A stretch of 64,000 bases of DNA from JAXDMU01 sp963762435 (GTDB taxonomy: Bacteria; Pseudomonadota; Alphaproteobacteria; ATCC43930; CGMCC-115725), in contig CAVXLN010000030.1 of assembly GCA_963762435.1 (NCBI GenBank), positions 62,001-126,000 on the forward strand. The letters are read 5' to 3'. Below the pieces are notes generated by a model. That model ran no database searches, was not told the origin of the DNA, and saw only the letters and a program-made list of their open reading frames with translations. Shown piece by piece: positions 8,108 through 16,220 of this stretch. Made by a program: the position numbers and the translations under genes. Within the stretch, counting starts at the first letter, position 1, and each line of letters opens with the position of its first letter.

Positions 8108-10537
8108 ATGAACGAGCCCACCTCAATCATCGATTTCAAGGGCCGCGGCAATACCGTCGGGCATACGACCGGGCCGGCGACACTGGGTTCGGACGAGCTG
8201 CGGCGGATGGATGCTTACTGGCGGGCCGCCAACTATCTTTCCGTCGGACAGATCTATCTCTACGACAATCCGATGCTGCGCGAGCCGCTGACGCTGGCGC
8301 ATGTGAAGCCCCTGGTGGTCGGGCATTGGGGCACGACGCCGGGGCAGAATTTCATCTATCTGCATTTGAACCGGGTCATCAAGAAGCATGACCTGGACAT
8401 GATCTACATCGCCGGCCCGGGTCATGGCGGCCCCGCCCTCGTGAGCAACGTGTACCTCGAAGGTACCTGGAGCGAGGTCTATCCGAACGTCGGCCAGGAC
8501 GAAGCCGGGCTGAAAAAGCTGTTCAAGCAATTCTCCTTCCCGGGCGGCATTTCCAGTCACGTCGCGCCGACGACGCCGGGGTCGATCCACGAAGGCGGTG
8601 AGCTCGGCTATTCGCTCAGCCACGCCTTCGGCGCGGCGTTCGACAATCCGGAGTTGATCGTCGCCTGCGTCGTCGGCGACGGCGAGGCGGAAACCGGACC
8701 GCTGGCGACCGCGTGGCAATCCAATAAGTTTCTGAATCCGATGACCGATGGCGCCGTGCTGCCGATCCTGCACCTCAACGGCTACAAGATCAGCAACCCG
8801 ACGGTCCTGGCCCGTGTCGAGCACGAGGAGCTCGAACAGTTCTTCAAAGGCTGCGGCTGGGCACCCCTGTTCGTCGAAGGCGACGATCCGGACACGATGC
8901 ACGAGCTCATGGCCGCCGCGACGGAGAAGGCGGTCGAGGACATCCGGCGCATCCAGCGGCAGGCCCGTGCGACGAACGATCCGGCCCGCCCGCGCTGGCC
9001 CATGATCGTCTTGCGGTCTCCAAAAGGCTGGACAGGCCCCAAAATCGTCGATGGCCTGCAGGTCGAAGGCACGTTCCGCGCCCATCAGGTGCCGCTGCTG
9101 GTGGATGCGGCACATCCCGATCACGTCACGCAGCTCGAAAGCTGGATGAAGAGCTACAGGGCCGAAGAGCTGTTCGATCGGAACGGCCGCCTGATCGCGG
9201 AACTGGCCGATCTGCCGCCAAAGGGCGATCGTCGGATGGGCGCCAATCCGCACGCCAATGGCGGGATCCTGCTGCACGATTTGCGGATGCCCGACTTCCA
9301 CCGTCATGCGGTGACCGTGCCGTCGCCGGGTGCTGTAGTCGGTCAGGACACGATGGTGTTGGGCAAGTTCCTGCGCGATGTCGTGGCACTCAATCAGGAG
9401 CAGCGTAATTTTCGGATCTTTGGTCCGGACGAGACGCTCTCAAATCTGCTAGGCGCCGTTTTCGAAGACACCAACCGCCAATGGGAGGCGCGCGCCGAAG
9501 AGAACGACGAATTCCTGGCACCGGACGGCCGCGTGCTGGATTCAATGCTCAGCGAGCATCAGTGCGAGGGCTGGCTGGAAGGCTACCTGCTGACCGGACG
9601 GCACGGATTATTCAACAGCTACGAGGCGTTCATCCGGATCGTCGATTCGATGTTCAGCCAGCATGCCAAGTGGCTCAAGGTCACGCTGGAATTGCCCTGG
9701 CGGCGAAAGATCGCGTCCTTGAACTATCTGCTCGCCTCGCATGTCTGGCAGCAGGACCACAATGGCTTCACTCATCAGGACCCGGGCTTTCTTGATCACG
9801 TGATCAACAAGAAGGCCGATATCGTGCGGGTCTACTTGCCGCCCGACGCCAACTGTCTGCTGTCAGTGTTCGATCACTGCCTGCGCAGTCGCCACTACGT
9901 CAACGTCGTGGTGGCCGGCAAGCACGCCCTGCCGCAATGGCTGAGCATGGATGCCGCCATCGTGCATTGCACCGAAGGCATCGGCATCTGGCAGTGGGCC
10001 AGCAACGACCAGCATGGTGCGCCGGACGTGGTGATGGCGTGCTGCGGTGACACGCCGACGCTTGAAGTTCTTGCCGCCGTCTCGATCCTGCGCCAGCACC
10101 TGCCCGACCTGAAGATCAGGGTGGTAAATGTGGTCGACCTGATGCGGTTGCAGCCCAGTGCCGAACATCCGCATGGCCTGAGCGACGCGGCCTATGATTC
10201 GCTGTTCACCAAGGACAAGCCGATCATTTTCGGCTTTCACGGCTATCCCTCGCTCGTGCACGGGCTGACTTACCGCCGAGCCAATCGCAACCTTCATGTC
10301 CGGGGCTACAAGGAAGAAGGCACCATCACCACCGCCTTCGACATGCGGGTGCAGAACGACCTCGACCGCTTCCACCTGGTGCAAACCGTGCTTGATTGCC
10401 TCCCGCATCTGGCGAGCGCGGGAGCCTATCTGAAGCAGCTGATGCAGGACAAGCTCATCCAGCACAAGCTGTACATCGATCAGCATGGCGAAGATCTGCC
10501 GGAAATCCGCGACTGGAAATGGGGCGACGCCGCGTGA
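8108..10537 (+). CDS. xfp: Phosphoketolase (xylulose 5-P / fructose 6-P)
   Basis: Thiamine-diphosphate enzyme that splits xylulose 5-phosphate or fructose 6-phosphate with phosphate, giving acetyl phosphate plus glyceraldehyde 3-phosphate or erythrose 4-phosphate. The 809-aa product has the family length and signatures: GHWGTTPGQNFIYLHLNR and GPGHGG near the N-terminus, FPGGISSHVAPTTPGSIHEG, and the ThDP/Mg motif VVGDGEAETGP. The start is the ATG at 8108 (MNEPTS), preceded by a GAG-rich site; the upstream in-frame start at 8042 gives a non-family leader. Its stop overlaps the GTG start of the aldolase gene (GTGA), so the two are translationally coupled. With oxidative pentose-phosphate genes broken nearby, this looks like the main pentose/hexose phosphate-cleaving step of the island. 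Confidence 0.95.
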   Translation: MNEPTSIIDFKGRGNTVGHTTGPATLGSDELRRMDAYWRAANYLSVGQIYLYDNPMLREPLTLAHVKPLVVGHWGTTPGQNFIYLHLNRVIKKHDLDMIYIAGPGHGGPALVSNVYLEGTWSEVYPNVGQDEAGLKKLFKQFSFPGGISSHVAPTTPGSIHEGGELGYSLSHAFGAAFDNPELIVACVVGDGEAETGPLATAWQSNKFLNPMTDGAVLPILHLNGYKISNPTVLARVEHEELEQFFKGCGWAPLFVEGDDPDTMHELMAAATEKAVEDIRRIQRQARATNDPARPRWPMIVLRSPKGWTGPKIVDGLQVEGTFRAHQVPLLVDAAHPDHVTQLESWMKSYRAEELFDRNGRLIAELADLPPKGDRRMGANPHANGGILLHDLRMPDFHRHAVTVPSPGAVVGQDTMVLGKFLRDVVALNQEQRNFRIFGPDETLSNLLGAVFEDTNRQWEARAEENDEFLAPDGRVLDSMLSEHQCEGWLEGYLLTGRHGLFNSYEAFIRIVDSMFSQHAKWLKVTLELPWRRKIASLNYLLASHVWQQDHNGFTHQDPGFLDHVINKKADIVRVYLPPDANCLLSVFDHCLRSRHYVNVVVAGKHALPQWLSMDAAIVHCTEGIGIWQWASNDQHGAPDVVMACCGDTPTLEVLAAVSILRQHLPDLKIRVVNVVDLMRLQPSAEHPHGLSDAAYDSLFTKDKPIIFGFHGYPSLVHGLTYRRANRNLHVRGYKEEGTITTAFDMRVQNDLDRFHLVQTVLDCLPHLASAGAYLKQLMQDKLIQHKLYIDQHGEDLPEIRDWKWGDAA

Positions 10538-11565
10538 GGGTGCAAACGCTCATCGACACGGCCAGGGCGTTGGTGGCCGGCGACAAGGGCCTGCTTGCGA
10601 TGGACGAGAGCAATGGCACTTGCAACAGGCGTTTCGCCGAGACAGGCATCGCACAGACCGAGGCAACCCGGCGCGCCTATCGCGAGCTGATCGTGACCAC
10701 GCCCGGCCTCAGCGATTGCATCAACGGCGCCATCCTCTATGACGAGACGATCCGTCAGACAACCGATGACGGCACGCCGATCGCCGATGTCCTTACGCAT
10801 GCCGGTATCATTCCCGGCATCAAGGTCGACATCGGCGCCAAGGATCTGGCCGGCCACCCCGGCGAGAAGGTGACGGAGGGCCTGGATGAATTGCGAACCC
10901 GCCTCCTGGGCTATCGTGAAATGGGCGCCTGCTTCGCCAAATGGCGCGGGGTAATCGCCCTCGGCGACGGCATGCCGAGCGCTGGCTGCATCGCCGCCAA
11001 TGCCCACGCGCTGGCGCGCTATGCCGCGCTATGCCAGGAGGCCGGACTGGTCCCCATCGTCGAGCCGGAAGTGCTGATGGCGGGCGAGCATTCGCTCGAG
11101 CGGTGCCGAGCGGCGACCGAGGACGTGCTTCGCGGCGTCTTCGAGCAGCTTCACATGCAGGGCGTGATGCTGGAGGGGATGATCCTCAAGCCCAACATGG
11201 TGCTGCCAGGCCTGATTTGCGCCACTCAGGATTCGGCCGAGGCGGTCGCCGACGCCACGATCGCTTGCCTATTGCGTGTCGTTCCTGCCGCCGTTCCAGG
11301 AATCGCGTTTCTGTCGGGTGGCCAATCGAGTGAGCTGGCCTCTGCCCGTTTGAATGCCATGAATGTCAGATCCAGAGCGCTGGCCTCGCGCCCACCGTGG
11401 GCGTTGGCCTTTTCGTTTGCCCGAGCCATCCAGCAACCGGCGCTGCGCATCTGGCGCGGCGAGGCGGCAAATCGCACAGCGGCGCAACAGGCCCTGTATC
11501 ACCGGGCTCGCTGCAACGTGGCTGCGCGCCGAGGTGAATACAGCGCGGTAATGGAGAGGACGTGA
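10534..11565 (+). CDS. fba: Class I fructose-bisphosphate aldolase
   Basis: Schiff-base aldolase interconverting fructose 1,6-bisphosphate with glyceraldehyde 3-phosphate and dihydroxyacetone phosphate. The 343-aa product is close to the family length. It has LLAMDESNGTCNRRF near the N-terminus, the family motif PIVEPEVLMAG, and the Schiff-base lysine in LEGMILKPNM (Lys219). The C-terminus ends in the usual HRARCN...RRGEYSAV pattern. I chose the GTG at 10534, whose GTGA overlaps the phosphoketolase stop; an ATG at 10519 is in frame but lies inside the preceding gene. The next gene starts 16 bases after the stop. It supplies the substrate side of triosephosphate isomerase and PPi-PFK encoded on the opposite strand. 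Confidence 0.93.
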   Translation: MRVQTLIDTARALVAGDKGLLAMDESNGTCNRRFAETGIAQTEATRRAYRELIVTTPGLSDCINGAILYDETIRQTTDDGTPIADVLTHAGIIPGIKVDIGAKDLAGHPGEKVTEGLDELRTRLLGYREMGACFAKWRGVIALGDGMPSAGCIAANAHALARYAALCQEAGLVPIVEPEVLMAGEHSLERCRAATEDVLRGVFEQLHMQGVMLEGMILKPNMVLPGLICATQDSAEAVADATIACLLRVVPAAVPGIAFLSGGQSSELASARLNAMNVRSRALASRPPWALAFSFARAIQQPALRIWRGEAANRTAAQQALYHRARCNVAARRGEYSAVMERT

Positions 11566-11581
11566 CCAAGGAGGCAGGCCG

Positions 11582-12199
11582 TTGAGCGCGAACCGCACGA
11601 AGGGTCCGCGGCTCTGGTTCGTCCGCCATGGCGAAACCGCTTGGTCGCTCTCGGGTCAACATACGGGTCGCACCGACATTCCGTTGACGGCGCATGGCGA
11701 GGTCAAGACGCGCGAGCTCGGACACGAGCTTCGCGAGATTCGATTTTCCCATGTGCTGACCAGCCCGCGGCAGCGCGCCTGTCGCACCTGTGAGCTGACC
11801 GGCTTGGGGCTCGGGGCAGAGATCGAGCCGGACTTGGCCGAGTGGGACTACGGCGATTATGAAGGGCAGCGTTCCACTGACATTCGCAAGGCACAGCCAG
11901 GCTGGGACCTATTCCGCGATGGCTGTCCGCACGGCGAAACGCCGACGCAGATCTCTGACCGCGCTGATCGATTGATCGCCCGGCTCGGCGCGCTCACGGA
12001 CAATGTCGCGCTGTTTTCGCACGGCCAGTTCGGAGCTGTCCTGGTCGCACGGTGGATCGGGCTGGCAGCCATCCACGGGCAAAATTTCCTGCTCGGCCCG
12101 GTGTCGCTGAGTATTCTCTCATACAACCCTCATCATCCCGAGGTGCGGGTCATCGAACTCTGGAATGCCGCCCCGGCTGCTCCGTTGACCGACCGATAG
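11582..12199 (+). CDS. Histidine phosphatase family protein (phosphoglycerate mutase-like)
   Basis: The 205-aa protein has the family's phospho-acceptor motif FVRHGETAWS at residues 13-22, a second arginine in SPRQRAC, the acidic EWDYGDYEG and the second histidine in FSHGQFG. These are the catalytic residues of cofactor-dependent phosphoglycerate mutases and related sugar-phosphate phosphatases. Substrate cannot be read from the sequence; the context of sugar-phosphate enzymes suggests a sugar phosphatase or mutase. The start is the TTG at 11582 with GAGGCA upstream. It is the last gene of the plus-strand set and faces zwf with about 56 bases between them. Confidence 0.88.
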   Translation: MSANRTKGPRLWFVRHGETAWSLSGQHTGRTDIPLTAHGEVKTRELGHELREIRFSHVLTSPRQRACRTCELTGLGLGAEIEPDLAEWDYGDYEGQRSTDIRKAQPGWDLFRDGCPHGETPTQISDRADRLIARLGALTDNVALFSHGQFGAVLVARWIGLAAIHGQNFLLGPVSLSILSYNPHHPEVRVIELWNAAPAAPLTDR

Positions 12200-12476
12200 A
12201 GGCATTGTTGATTTGTCCGGTCGCCACCCCACAAGCTTGGGGGCCAGGGGCAGCATCATGTTGCGGGCTCCTCCAAGGGGCTGGGATTGTGCCAGCTCCC
12301 GCCCGCGGCAATGATGGAGCCTGCGTCCTTCGGCCCCCAACCGTGGCGATGGTACGGACGAACTTTGTGGTGTTTCTCAAGGACGGGTTCGACCGCTGCC
12401 CAGGCGGCCTCGACAGCATCCTCGCGTGCGAACAGTGCCCCGTCACCAGCCATGGCATCACCTAATACCGGTTCCT

Positions 12477-13037
12477 CTAAGGATTGACCTTTTCGGCCCA
12501 GGATGAAGCCGCGAGGGTCTGGATACGGCCTGCTTCGGCGATGAGCTTGTTCCAGGCCTCGCAGCAGGCGTCGATGATTTCATCTGCGTCAGCAAAGACG
12601 CAGTGGGAGAGGTAGCGCTCTTTGAGGTAGAGCCAGATGCGCTCGATGCCGTTGAGTTCAGGGCTGTAGGGCGGCAGGTGGATCGGCGAGACGTTGTCCG
12701 GCCATTTGAGGCGCTTGGCGGTGTGCCATCCGGCCTTGTCGAGGACGAGGATGGCATGGGCGTCCGGGGCGACTGCCTGGCTCAGCTCGGATAGCAGGAG
12801 CTGCATTGCTTCTGTGGTCGCCACGGGCAGGACGAGGGCGACGCCGGTATCGCGCGCCGGACAGACGGCGCCGAAGATCCAGGCCGCCTGGTGGCGCATG
12901 TCCCGCCTGCCGCGGGGCCGGATGCCTCGCTCGAACCAGAGCCTCCCGGTTCGTCCGACCTGGCCGACGCGGGTTTCGTCCTGGAACCAGATTTCGAGCC
13001 TTTTCCCTGGCGCCTTGCGGCGGGCTATGCGCCTCAC
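12477..13037 (-). CDS. IS630-family transposase, catalytic part (orfB)
   Basis: Carries the DDE catalytic core: WFQDETRVGQ, then LVLDKAGWHTAK, then LPPYSPELNGIERIWLYLKE. All three acidic residues are visible. The nominal start at 13037 overlaps orfA by a few bases and is probably not used alone; a minus-one shift on the A7 run would produce the orfAB fusion. The stop lies about 10 bp from the left end of the element, as expected for a complete copy. Confidence 0.88.
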   Translation of the reverse strand: MRRIARRKAPGKRLEIWFQDETRVGQVGRTGRLWFERGIRPRGRRDMRHQAAWIFGAVCPARDTGVALVLPVATTEAMQLLLSELSQAVAPDAHAILVLDKAGWHTAKRLKWPDNVSPIHLPPYSPELNGIERIWLYLKERYLSHCVFADADEIIDACCEAWNKLIAEAGRIQTLAASSWAEKVNP

Positions 13038-13540
13038 CCGCGACCCGAACTTTTTTTGAATGTCCGCTGAGCGCGCGGATCGACTTGGGGATGGACCGGA
13101 CGGGTCTTCTGATAGGACAGGTTCATCGCCTGCATGATCCGGTGCGTCCGCGAGACGCTGTAGCGCACCCCTGTGCGCTTCTCGATCATCTCGGCCACAT
13201 CGACGATCCGGTAGAGCGGCTGTCCGCTTCCAGCCCCGGCCGCAGCACTCAGAATTTTCGCCTTCACCGCGGCAAGTTCCGCCTCGCTCACCGCCGCCGG
13301 TCGGCCAGGACCCCAGCGATCGCGCAGCCCTTCCAGACCGCCTTCATTGTAGCGCACGACCCAGTCACGCAGCGCCTGTCGATCCATGCCCGCGAGCCGC
13401 GCCGACATTTCCCGGCTCATCCCGTCCAGCGCATTGGCGATCGCCAGCAGTCTGCGCGCCACCCGGGGATTCTTCTCTCGCTTCGCATGTTGCCGAAGAT
13501 CGGCGGCACTCAAGTCAGTCCGGATCGCCAAGGCGGGCAT
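13034..13540 (-). CDS. IS630-family transposase, N-terminal part (orfA)
   Basis: About 168 residues with helix-turn-helix character: ARRLLAIANALDG followed by ALRDWVVRYNEGGLEGLRD is the typical IS630 DNA-binding region. The ATG at 13540 is the likely start; an in-frame GTG lies at 13552. The frame ends just after a run of seven A (minus strand; 13051-13057), where slipping back one base would continue into orfB and give the full transposase. Confidence 0.85.
   Translation of the reverse strand: MPALAIRTDLSAADLRQHAKREKNPRVARRLLAIANALDGMSREMSARLAGMDRQALRDWVVRYNEGGLEGLRDRWGPGRPAAVSEAELAAVKAKILSAAAGAGSGQPLYRIVDVAEMIEKRTGVRYSVSRTHRIMQAMNLSYQKTRPVHPQVDPRAQRTFKKSSGRG
13051..13057 (-). other. A7 slippery run joining transposase orfA and orfB
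   Basis: On the minus strand the context is TTC AAA AAA AGT in the orfA frame. A minus-one slip gives AAG TTC GGG in the orfB frame and a continuous IS630-type transposase. This is a classic site for programmed frameshifting or transcriptional slippage in insertion sequences. Confidence 0.65.
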
Positions 13541-14821
13541 GGCTCGCTCCACAAAACCATGCCGCTCTATGAATCACGATTTGACGTGGCGGGGAATCCC
13601 CCGCGCGAGTCAGTCGTTCAGCGAACCGGTATAAGAGGCGCTCGTAGGGCGACTCTTCGCCGGACTGTGCCTCGACGAGGTAAAGCTCCCGCTGGTCGCC
13701 GATGAACTCCTTGCCGGCGCGTTTGACGCGGGCCGCGAGCGCAATCGCGGAGTTAGGCGAGATCCGGAATCGCAAATAGTTCGCCGGGTTGTTCGAGCAT
13801 GCGGAATCGTCGAACAACCGCTGGGGCGGCGGCTTCATCTGTACGACGACCTCGGTCGCGGTTGCGGCCAAGTATTTCCCGGAGCGCAGGTACCACGGGA
13901 CTCCCTCCCACCGCCACGAATCGATGGACAGCCGCAGGGCGCAGAAGGTCTCGACATCCGAGGTCTTCGCGACATGGGGTTCCTCCCGGTAACCGGTGTA
14001 CTGGCCGCGTACGAGATCGTCAGGCGCCAGCGGGCGCATGGTCTTGAACACTTTGGCCTTCTCGGTATGAACGGCGCCAAAGTTCCTGTCGGCTGGTGGT
14101 TCCATGGCAAGCAGTGCCACGATCTGGAACAGATGGTTCTGAATCACGTCGCGCAAGCAGCCGGCGGTTTCGTAGAATGCACCGCGGTCTCCCACGCCGA
14201 AATCCTCGGACAGGGTGACCTGAATATTGGCGATGTAGTTGCGATTCCAGATCGGCTCCAGGAAGGAATTGGCAAAGCGAAAATAAAGGATGTTCATGAT
14301 CGCTTCCTTCCCGAGGAAATGATCGATACGGAAGATCGAATCTTCGGGGAATTCCGCCCGCGCCACGCAGTTGAGCTTCCGGGCCGAGCTGAGGTCGCGC
14401 CCGAACGGCTTCTCGACGATCACGCGCGCATGCTGGGAAAGATGCGCCGCGCCAAGCCCTTTTATCACCGTCTCGAACAGCGAGGGCGGGATGGCGAGGT
14501 AGTGCGCCGGGCGACAGGCGTCGCCGAGCGCCTGCTTGATCGCCGTGAACGTGCCCGGGTCGTTGTAGTCGCCGCTAACATAGTTAAGCCGCGACAAAAG
14601 CCGATCGAACGCCTGCTTATCGTCGAGCCCTCCCGATCGCTTGATGCTGTCCGTCACCCTCTCATGCAGGCGCGTCAGACCCCATGCGGGGGACGCAACG
14701 CCAATGACCGGAACCTTGAGTTCATCGCGCTTCGCCATGGCATAGAGCGCCGGGTAGATCATCTTGTGCGCCAGATCGCCAGTGGCGCCGAACAGCACCA
14801 ACGCATCCGAGTGGGGTACGG

Positions 14822-15016
14822 TCATCGGGCGTCTCCCATCGCATCGGCGGTCTTCAACTCACGCCCGCCGACCTGGTATCGCAGGGCGGATAACAGCTTG
14901 TCGGCATTTGTGTGCCGCAGGATGTCCGCAGCGGGCACCATCGTCCAGAGGACGTGCTCAAGGCGCCGAACCATGCATATCCGCAAGCGTCCGAGGCCCA
15001 CGACCCTCAATTCCAT
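14822..15016 (-). pseudogene. gnd: 6-phosphogluconate dehydrogenase remnant (internally deleted)
   Basis: A 64-codon open frame that looks like three pieces of a roughly 300-350-aa decarboxylating 6-phosphogluconate dehydrogenase joined in frame. MELRVVGLGRL...MVRRLEH resembles the N-terminal Rossmann start (MELGVVGLGRMGANMVRRL in the family). VLWTMVPAADI resembles the later VWLMVPAG segment, and DKLLSALRYQVGG resembles the C-terminal end. The central catalytic part is gone, so it cannot be active. The stop overlaps the zwf ATG (ATGA), as expected for a former gnd-zwf pair, and the frame may persist because it still couples translation to zwf. Confidence rests on short matches recalled from the family. 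Confidence 0.7.
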
Positions 15017-15154
15017 GCGTTTGCCCTTCCTTGAACGGCTGCAACGGCCGAGCCTCAGGCGCGGCCCGAACGAAAGCCATCATGGCGCGCTCGCCTGGGT
15101 CTCCAACTGCTGCAGTTTCGACCCGCCGGCGGCGCGGCGTTTCCTCGCCTTGAC

Positions 15155-15985
15155 CTACTGCCGCAAGGCATCATTCAGTTGGATCGGTGCCGAGACGATC
15201 TTACGACCCGCCGCATCGGGCGGGCCCTGCCTCGACTGAGCGCCCGGCGGTACGGCCATGGCGATGGCTACGAAATCGACTGCCTTGAGGCTCGCGCCGC
15301 CGACCAGCACACCGCCAACCTCCGGCAGCGCCAGGATCTCGCGCGCGTTGCCAGGTTTGACGGACCCGCCATAGAGGATGCGCACCTTGCCGCCCTCAGC
15401 GCCCAAGCGGGTCGTCAGGCACGCGCGAATGTGCGCGTGCATCAGCGAGATTTCCTCGAGCGTCGGTGTGTTCCCGGTCCCGATCGCCCAGAGCGGCTCG
15501 TAGCCGATGGCGAACCCTGCCGATGTCATGTCTTCGGGCACGCCGCCGGAGATCTGATCGGTGCACACGGTCAGCGCCTTGCCCTGGAGCCGCTGCGGGT
15601 CGGTTTCGCCGATGCATATAACCGCCAAGAGCCCTGCGCGCCGCGCCGCCTTTGCCTTCGCGCCCACGAGCGCATCGGTCTCGCCATGATGCTTGCGTCG
15701 CTCCGAATGCCCGATGATGACGGCCGCGGCCCCTGCATCGCTCAGCATTTCCGCGCTGATATCTCCGGTGAAGGCGCCGGATGCGTCCGGGTGGCAGTTC
15801 TGGCCGCCGATGGCGATCCGGCCGGCGGCCGTACGGGCGCCTCGCGCGATCAGCGTCGCCGGCAAACAGAGCAGAATGTCGGCCAATGGCGACGACCTGG
15901 CCACTGCAGTTGCGACCGCTTCGATCTCGCCGAGCTCCGGCGCCACGCCGTGCATCTTCCAGTTTCCGGCAATCAAAGGCCGCAT
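15155..15985 (-). CDS. tpiA: Triosephosphate isomerase
   Basis: Interconverts dihydroxyacetone phosphate and glyceraldehyde 3-phosphate. The 276-aa protein has the substrate lysine in AGNWKM (Lys10), the electrophilic histidine in IIGHSERR, the catalytic glutamate and flexible loop in GYEPLWAIGTG, and the phosphate-binding ILYGGSVKPGN. It is about 25 residues longer than usual because of a C-terminal tail (after AIAMAVPPG) with no recognised role. The ATG at 15985 has GAGGAAA just upstream; the frame stays open further 5' but those residues do not resemble the family. It lies in the minus-strand set with PPi-PFK upstream and gnd/zwf remnants downstream. Confidence 0.95.
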   Translation of the reverse strand: MRPLIAGNWKMHGVAPELGEIEAVATAVARSSPLADILLCLPATLIARGARTAAGRIAIGGQNCHPDASGAFTGDISAEMLSDAGAAAVIIGHSERRKHHGETDALVGAKAKAARRAGLLAVICIGETDPQRLQGKALTVCTDQISGGVPEDMTSAGFAIGYEPLWAIGTGNTPTLEEISLMHAHIRACLTTRLGAEGGKVRILYGGSVKPGNAREILALPEVGGVLVGGASLKAVDFVAIAMAVPPGAQSRQGPPDAAGRKIVSAPIQLNDALRQ

Positions 15986-16128
15986 GTTTTCCTCGTTCGC
16001 CACTCGATAGGCGAAATCTGAAAGAATAGAGAACTGTTCGGCGGCGAGCGTTTTGCGCTCGCTGCTGCCTTTGGCGAGGATCCCCAAAATTGCTCGAGTT
16101 TCGAGAGCGCGGTAGGCTCGGAAAGTAC

Positions 16129-16212
16129 TCACCCGCTCTTGGGCACGTAGGCCAAGGCGTTGCGCATGAAGTGGACCCGGCAGCGTGCCGCAGCACAACG
16201 CTCGGCAATCAT
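16129..16212 (-). pseudogene. IS256-family (mutator-type) transposase fragment
   Basis: About 26 codons on the minus strand reading RCRVHFMRNALAYVPKSG before a stop, which matches a conserved stretch of IS256-family transposases. No flanking transposase sequence is left, so this is a scar between tpiA and the phosphofructokinase gene. Confidence 0.65.
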
Positions 16213-16220
16213 CGCGCGTC

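Larger units (their letters stand above)
12466..13631 (-). mobile_element. IS630-family insertion sequence inside zwf
   Basis: A 1,166-bp element whose ends are inverted copies of TACCGGTTC (12466-12474 and, as the complement, 13623-13631), with weaker similarity further in. It is flanked by TAA on both sides (12463-12465 and 13632-13634), consistent with the TA-targeting of the IS630/Tc1 superfamily. It carries overlapping orfA and orfB on the minus strand, joined by an A7 slippery run. The exact ends are my reading and could shift by one base because of the repeated TA. Confidence 0.9.
12463..13634. repeat. Target-site duplication bracketing the IS630-family element
   Basis: TAA occurs at 12463-12465 and again at 13632-13634. 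Deleting the element plus one copy rebuilds the zwf leucine codon (TTA on the minus strand) and the reading frame. Confidence 0.8.
12256..14825 (-). pseudogene. zwf: Glucose-6-phosphate dehydrogenase, interrupted by an IS630-family element
   Basis: First enzyme of the oxidative pentose-phosphate pathway (glucose 6-phosphate to 6-phosphogluconolactone). The 5' part (14825-13632) gives 398 codons with the NADP motif FGATGDLAHKMIYP and the catalytic RIDHFLGKE. It stops matching the family after PYERLL. The missing C-terminus (GDAMAGDGALFAREDAVEAA to the stop, 12462-12256) lies on the far side of the insertion in the compatible frame. Joining the two sides through one copy of the TAA duplication gives an uninterrupted 466-aa protein. 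As it stands, translation runs 38 residues into the element and stops at 13515, losing the last 68 residues, so activity is doubtful. The ATG at 14825 overlaps the stop of the gnd remnant (ATGA). Confidence 0.92.

Noticed and set aside
8123..9307. Long antisense frames opposite phosphoketolase and the PKS genes
   Set aside because: They mirror codon bias of real genes on the other strand and show no recognisable domains.
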